From NCBI GenBank assembly GCA_035512595.1, contig DATKDU010000378.1:1-8846 (forward strand): 8,846 nucleotides of DNA, given 5' to 3'. Below the pieces are notes generated by a model. The model saw only the letters and a program-made list of their open reading frames with translations. It was not told where the DNA came from and searched no databases. The stretch comes from DATKDU01 sp035512595. GTDB taxonomy: Bacteria; Planctomycetota; Planctomycetia; Pirellulales; Pirellulaceae. Within the stretch, counting starts at the first letter, position 1. Every line of letters starts with the position of its first letter. A program made the translations under genes and the position numbers. Of the stretch, positions 5,542 to 8,846 are shown one piece after another.

Positions 5542-5610
5542 ATTCCCTTCGCCTTCGGGACAGCGTGCAGACGTAACAGCGAATCTGGTAGCGGGAATCA
5601 CTCGTTATGC
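5542..5610 (+). other. Possible degenerate attC end and left border of an amine-oxidase cassette
   Basis: An imperfect hairpin is formed by ATTCCC (5542-5547) plus TTCGC (5548-5552) on one arm and GCGAA (5579-5583) plus GGGAAT (5593-5598) on the other. Five bases later comes GTTATGC (5604-5610), one mismatch from GTTRRRY. Its extended form GTTATGCGC matches the reverse complement of GCGTATAAC, the R'' region of the attC after the amine oxidase gene, at 8 of 9 positions. This is what the left edge of that cassette would show. I see no good R'' on the other arm, so the call stays tentative. Confidence 0.3.
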
Positions 5611-5661
5611 GCAACGTGCCTTGGATGTGATATCATTCGTTCGGGCGTCCTACTGGAGGCG

Positions 5662-7143
5662 ATGATGAACCGCAGAGATTTCGTCCAGACGTCGTTGCTC
5701 GGTGTGGGGTCACTGCTCTTACCAGCCTCGGGCATGCGAATGCAACGCTTGGCGACGCGAGGCTCTCGGGCCAAGTCAGTGGTCGTCGTCGGAGGGGGGC
5801 TGGCCGGTCTCTCGGCCGCGTACGAGCTACAGCGCGCAGGTAACACCGTCACCTTGTTGGAAGCACGGGCTTTCCCGGGAGGGCGGGTGCGGACTCTCCG
5901 CAGCCCATTTGCGGACGGACTCTACGCGGAGGCTGGCGGGCAAGTGTTCTATCCGGTTGAACCTAATTACGCACTGGAGTATGTGACAGAGTTCGGCCTG
6001 GAATTGGCACCGGGGGGTAGAGGCGGCGCGGGGTTATACCACTGGTCCGGAGAGACCTTTGGCTCAGGCGAAATATCGTCCTGGCCTTTTGCCATCACTT
6101 CGGAAGAGCGGGAGTTGGGAGTAGCGGGACTTCGTGACCTCTATGTAACCCCCGCCGTGATGGAACTCCGTGAACTGATTGGCCCGGATGGATGGACCGA
6201 GGCCGCGGTCGCGCAGTTCGATGGTGTGTCTTTCGCAGAGCTCCTGGCATCACGTGGAGCTTCGCCGGCTGCCATTGAGCTTCTGCGCCTCACGCAGCGG
6301 GACTATGTCGGGGAGGGCGCGGAACATTATTCAGCCGTGGACATGTTCGGGCAGTCCTACAACGTCGCGGCGCAGTCTCGTAGTTTGCGTGGGCCGTTCT
6401 TCGAGATCCTGGGTGGTAACGACCTGCTTCCCCGTGCGTTTGCCCAGCGACTTGGGAACAACATCCGCTACGGAGCCACAGTGACCCGAGTCGAGCAAGG
6501 GGAATCCCAGGTGATCGTGCACTACAATTCTCTTGGCGCTCCGGGGAGTCTGTCAGCCGACCACGTAGTCTTAACCACGCCGTTCACGGCCTTGCGTTCT
6601 GTCCAATTCACGCCTGAACTCTCCGCTGCGAAGCGTCAGGCTATTGCCGAGCTTCCCTACGCTTCCCTCGCCCGAACGTACCTTCAATGCTCAAGCCGCT
6701 TCTGGAACGATCTCGGGCTGTCTGGAAACGCCACAACGGATCTGTCCACAACCTACTTTTGGGACTCAACTGCGAGGCAAGCAGGGCAGCGCGGCATCAT
6801 GCACGGCTATGTGATGGGCTCAGCGGCTCGTCTGTTCAGCGACTTGAGTGATTCGGGCAAGACAGAGTTCGCGCTCAGTCAGGGGAGATCCGTCTTCCCT
6901 GATCTCCTGGGGTTCGCTGAGTCCGTAACGACAGTGGACTGGACCAGTGACCCGCTGAGTGGCGGTGCCTACGCCTTTCTCCGGCCGGGCGACGGCCGCT
7001 CTCTGTGGCCTCATCTTCGCACGAGTGAAGGGCGGCTGCACTTTGCGGGAGAGCATACATCGACATGGCAGTTACACGGCTCCATGCAGGGGGCATTGGA
7101 GTCGGGTGTCCGAGTTGCGAACGAGGTCGGGTCGGCACCTTAG
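5662..7143 (+). CDS. Tat-exported flavin-dependent amine oxidase
   Basis: A 493-residue protein; TGGAGG precedes the ATG at 5662 (an ATG one codon later is equally possible). The N-terminus NRRDFVQTSLLGVGSLLLP (residues 3-21) is a twin-arginine signal, so folded, FAD-loaded enzyme is probably exported. Residues 39-78 are the FAD-binding Rossmann start: VVVVGGGLAGLSAAYELQRA with G44-x-G46-x-x-G49, E67 for the ribose, then FPGGRVRT. The C-terminus has the family FAD motif HFAGEHTS (460-467) and GSMQGALESG (473-482). Length and both motifs fit the flavin monoamine oxidase/L-amino-acid oxidase group, which oxidises amines to imines with release of H2O2. The substrate cannot be read from sequence. 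It is followed by an attC site and may lie on a cassette. Confidence 0.88.
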   Translation: MMNRRDFVQTSLLGVGSLLLPASGMRMQRLATRGSRAKSVVVVGGGLAGLSAAYELQRAGNTVTLLEARAFPGGRVRTLRSPFADGLYAEAGGQVFYPVEPNYALEYVTEFGLELAPGGRGGAGLYHWSGETFGSGEISSWPFAITSEERELGVAGLRDLYVTPAVMELRELIGPDGWTEAAVAQFDGVSFAELLASRGASPAAIELLRLTQRDYVGEGAEHYSAVDMFGQSYNVAAQSRSLRGPFFEILGGNDLLPRAFAQRLGNNIRYGATVTRVEQGESQVIVHYNSLGAPGSLSADHVVLTTPFTALRSVQFTPELSAAKRQAIAELPYASLARTYLQCSSRFWNDLGLSGNATTDLSTTYFWDSTARQAGQRGIMHGYVMGSAARLFSDLSDSGKTEFALSQGRSVFPDLLGFAESVTTVDWTSDPLSGGAYAFLRPGDGRSLWPHLRTSEGRLHFAGEHTSTWQLHGSMQGALESGVRVANEVGSAP

Positions 7144-7249
7144 AGGCTCCCTGATCGGCATTGGAAGATCAGAGATGGATCTGCGTAAAGCATTCCAATA
7201 TCTAATGGATGGAGCGCCTGACGGGGCCCGGGGAGCAACGGCGCGCAGC

Positions 7250-7385
7250 GTATAACAAGCCGGTGGCCGCGGCGCGGCCTTCGGCCGCTAGGACGCGGAA
7301 ATGGCAGCAGCACTTCGAGACGTGTCGCGGGCCCGCGTCACATCCGCGCTTCGCGCGCACGTCGGCAACCGCCAGAACGTTAGAC
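7250..7385 (+). other. Integron attC recombination site 1
   Basis: R'' is GTATAAC (7250-7256), followed by AAGCC and L'' GGTGGCC (7262-7268). On the other side L' AACCGCC (7367-7373) and spacer AGAAC lead to R' GTTAGAC (7379-7385), a perfect GTTRRRY. Between them the DNA is strongly self-complementary: GCGGCC-TTC-GGCCGC, CGCGGA/TCCGCG and GCGGGCCCGC. A size of 136 bp is within the known attC range. The crossover point would be between G7379 and T7380. R'' does not pair with this R', as expected, because the last six bases of R' belong to the next cassette. Confidence 0.8.
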
Positions 7386-8512
7386 GCCACTACCGCCTCA
7401 ACGCGGGACACCGGCAACAGAGAACGTCCTAAAGGTAAAGAGGGCTGTCTGATCCGAAAGATACCTCATCCTATCTCGGATAGCGTCGTCAATGCTATCC
7501 TGGAGCATCATGGAATTCATGCGCCGTGGCTGGCTCTGCGTAGTACGGGTGTCGCAAATTGGATTTTCGCAACCCAGGACGTTGTACTTCGCGTTTCCAC
7601 GGACCACACGGATGCGGTACCCGATGCCCGTACCGAATCTGTTGCCGCACCAGTTGCTCGAACGGCGGGCATTCCGGTACCGGCGCTGATCGCATTCGAT
7701 GATTCGAGAGCTCTTGTGGATCGCCCGTACTCTTTATGGGAGCGAATTCACGGCGAAACGCTTGGCATGTTCGCTCCACATCCTGAGGCCGCAACCGGCA
7801 CCTGGCGCGCAGTGGGTGTCGAACTAGCGAGACTCCACAGCCGGATCACAAGTTGTGCGGATCCGAATCGCTGGCTTGACGAGCCTGGCCGGGTTTTGGG
7901 GCTGGAAGCTCTTACCGCAGAAGCGGCCTCAAAGGCTCTGATCAGTCGGAACGAAGCGGTGGAGATCGAGAGCTGGACGAGAGCGCTGCGCCCGCTCGCC
8001 CTGGTTGAAACTGAACGTCGCTTCCTTCACAACGACATTCATCCGATGAACGTGATGTGCACGAGGGACGACACGCTGCTTGCGATCATTGATTGGGGAG
8101 ATTCTGGTTGGGGTGATCCTGTCCTCGAATTTGCACAGGTTCCGGTGCGGGCTTTGCCATACATCCTTGCCGGCTACAGCAGTGAGGCGCATACACCTCT
8201 CGGTGAAGGTCCAGAGGCTCGGATCGTATGGGACAAGCTGGGCGCCTTCTTGGAAGACTTACTGGAGCACGGCGCCTCTCGCCATTCGTTGCATGAGATC
8301 CGTCGATTCACGGTCGAGAAGGAATTGTTCTGACAAAACGCCGGCGGTAGCGGCGTCTAACAACGGACTACCGCTGCGGCGCGCTGCGCGCGCCTTGCCC
8401 TTCGGGACATGCCGCCGACGCTCTTGGAGCTGCGTAGGAGGACGGACTAGTGATTCGGGCCCGGCAATGTGCCGGCCGTGCTCGGCGGCGGCACGTCGGT
8501 AGTCCTGAAACG
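7380..8512 (+). mobile_element. Integron gene cassette carrying a phosphotransferase-like gene
   Basis: The unit between the two predicted crossover points is 1,133 bp. It begins TTAGAC and its own attC begins GTCTAAC, the exact reverse complement of G plus TTAGAC. This self-match is what a free circular cassette must have. It holds one gene on the plus strand, with 69 bp ahead of the proposed start and 21 bp between stop and R''. No integrase gene or attI is in the window. Confidence 0.75.
7449..8333 (+). CDS. Aminoglycoside phosphotransferase/choline kinase-like protein
   Basis: The proposed start is CTG at 7449, preceded at four bases by AGAGGG; this gives 294 residues. An upstream in-frame ATG at 7209 is rejected because translation would run through the whole attC. 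The kinase N-lobe is visible as STGVANWIFATQDVVLRVS (residues 32-50). The catalytic loop FLHNDIHPMN (192-201) contains D196 and N201, and the metal motif is IIDWGDSGWGDP (213-224) with D215. These are the Brenner-type and DFG-equivalent motifs of the APH/choline-kinase fold (PF01636-like). It phosphorylates a small molecule using ATP or GTP; whether that is an antibiotic cannot be told. It is carried on an integron cassette. Absence of ATG, GTG or TTG between the cassette border and residue 1 is unusual. Confidence 0.8.
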   Translation: MIRKIPHPISDSVVNAILEHHGIHAPWLALRSTGVANWIFATQDVVLRVSTDHTDAVPDARTESVAAPVARTAGIPVPALIAFDDSRALVDRPYSLWERIHGETLGMFAPHPEAATGTWRAVGVELARLHSRITSCADPNRWLDEPGRVLGLEALTAEAASKALISRNEAVEIESWTRALRPLALVETERRFLHNDIHPMNVMCTRDDTLLAIIDWGDSGWGDPVLEFAQVPVRALPYILAGYSSEAHTPLGEGPEARIVWDKLGAFLEDLLEHGASRHSLHEIRRFTVEKELF

Positions 8513-8518
8513 TTGACC
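8355..8518 (+). other. Integron attC recombination site 2
   Basis: R'' is GTCTAAC (8355-8361), a perfect RYYYAAC. Arms GGACTACCG (8365-8373) and CGGTAGTCC (8497-8505) are perfect 9-bp inverted repeats. R' is GTTGACC (8512-8518), one mismatch from GTTRRRY. The interior is hairpin-rich, with GGCGCGC-TGC-GCGCGCC and CCGGCA-ATG-TGCCGG. At 164 bp it is long for an attC. The crossover would be between G8512 and T8513, so the HigB unit would start at T8513. Confidence 0.75.
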
Positions 8519-8565
8519 GAATTCCCGAGAGGGTACCTGTTTCCGAGCGGTTCGAGGGACTCACC

Positions 8566-8598
8566 TTGCGAATAGCACAGGAAGTGTGCTAGTGTGCT
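8566..8598 (+). promoter_or_regulatory. Cassette-borne promoter and operator of higB
   Basis: The perfect inverted repeat AGCACA-N5-TGTGCT spans 8574-8590, and AGTGTGCT is repeated back to back at 8583-8590 and 8591-8598. TTGCGA (8566-8571) and TAGTGT (8590-8595), 18 bp apart, could be -35 and -10 boxes. The dyad overlaps the presumed promoter, as expected for HigA-type repression. No Shine-Dalgarno is near the ATG, so the transcript may have a very short leader. Confidence 0.55.
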
Positions 8599-8601
8599 TA
8601 C

Positions 8602-8846
8602 ATGGCGATTGAGTTCCGTGACCGAGGGACAGCGGATGTCTTCGACGGGAAGCCTTCGAAGGCCTCTCGAAGAGTTTGCCCTACCGACCTTGTTGAGCGC
8701 GCGCGAGAGAAGCTGTTCCTCATCGATGACGCGGAGGTACTCGAAGACCTGAGGGTTCCGCCCGGAAACCGATTGGGAGCTTTGAAGGGGGACCGGAAGG
8801 GCCAGTACAGCATACGAATCAATGGCCAATACCGGATCTGCTTCCG
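8602..8846 (+). CDS. higB: HigB-type toxin, mRNA interferase (3' end outside window)
   Basis: The ATG at 8602 opens a frame of 81 residues that runs off the window; family members have about 92. The end is diagnostic of the RelE-superfamily HigB/plasmid-killer group: LEDLRVPPGNRLGALKGDRK then GQYSIRINGQYRICF (residues 48-81). The N-terminus IEFRDRGTADVFDG fits the same family. HigB cleaves mRNA on the ribosome and is held by HigA, which in this gene order is encoded immediately downstream, outside the window. The gene lies after an attC with its own promoter-like region, consistent with known TA cassettes in chromosomal integrons. The HigA fragment at 4554-4658 is too distant and broken to be its partner. 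Confidence 0.88.
   Translation, partial: MAIEFRDRGTADVFDGKPSKASRRVCPTDLVERAREKLFLIDDAEVLEDLRVPPGNRLGALKGDRKGQYSIRINGQYRICF

Noticed and set aside
5032..5601. Long minus-strand open frame (about 189 codons) across the repeats
   Set aside because: Its composition is arginine- and alanine-rich, part is a shadow of the repeats (also open in copy 1), and no family motif is seen.
7151..7199. CTGATC/GATCAG and ATTGGAA/TTCCAAT inverted repeats after the amine oxidase gene as a terminator
   Set aside because: The stems are short, the two structures exclude each other in part, and there is no T-run.
7175..7255. 26-codon frame starting MDLRKAFQYL and ending with TAA inside the attC R''
   Set aside because: It is very short, has a weak ribosome site and no recognisable similarity; the stop inside R'' is suggestive but not enough.
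7209..7448. In-frame ATG at 7209 as start of the phosphotransferase gene
   Set aside because: It would translate the entire attC hairpin region, and kinase similarity begins only after 7449.
8338..8356. ACGCCG-N7-CGGCGT hairpin after the phosphotransferase stop as a terminator
   Set aside because: There is no T-run and it runs into the attC R'', so it may be part of the attC fold.

Overview
The window is GC-rich bacterial DNA. A Tat-exported flavoprotein, a lipoprotein with a CBM9-like/DOMON-like look and good Shine-Dalgarno sites point to a Gram-negative, non-enteric environmental bacterium. Gemmatimonadota or a similar phylum is a guess; nothing here fixes the taxon. The content is accessory: toxin-antitoxin (TA) type genes in several states of repair, dispersed repeats, and integron gene-cassette structures.

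Left part (1-2850): the C-terminal end of a small membrane protein, a putative surface lipoprotein, and a convergent 506-codon Fic-family AMP-transferase gene on the minus strand. Upstream of fic lies an array of short dyads (CGCATAC-N5-TGCG, 23-bp period) that looks like an operator array.

Middle (2850-5660): small genes between repeats. Two direct copies of a 128-bp repeat (about 90% identical, no gaps) bracket a DUF4345-type membrane protein, two tandem HicB-like proteins without a visible HicA, a conserved 74-aa protein of unknown function, and an AbrB/MazE-type antitoxin gene on the minus strand. The antitoxin stop codon overlaps by GTGA the start of a collapsed PIN-domain toxin. Immediately after that comes the C-terminal half of a dead HigA antitoxin, which carries a TAG in the conserved GTSPEFWLNLQ block. 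This stretch reads as a TA graveyard. A second, shorter GC-rich repeat occurs at three places.

Right part (5600-8846): a Tat-signal flavin amine oxidase gene, then a convincing attC recombination site (7250-7385), an aminoglycoside-phosphotransferase-like gene whose best start is a CTG, a second attC (8355-8518), and the start of a HigB toxin gene with its own palindromic operator, cut by the window end. The simple sites of the phosphotransferase cassette match as an integron cassette predicts: its R'' (GTCTAAC) is the exact reverse complement of G plus its leading TTAGAC. The amine oxidase may be a further cassette, with a left border near 5604. No integron integrase is visible, so this is either the inside of a larger array or an integrase-less cluster of attC sites. 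The cassette genes here read left to right.
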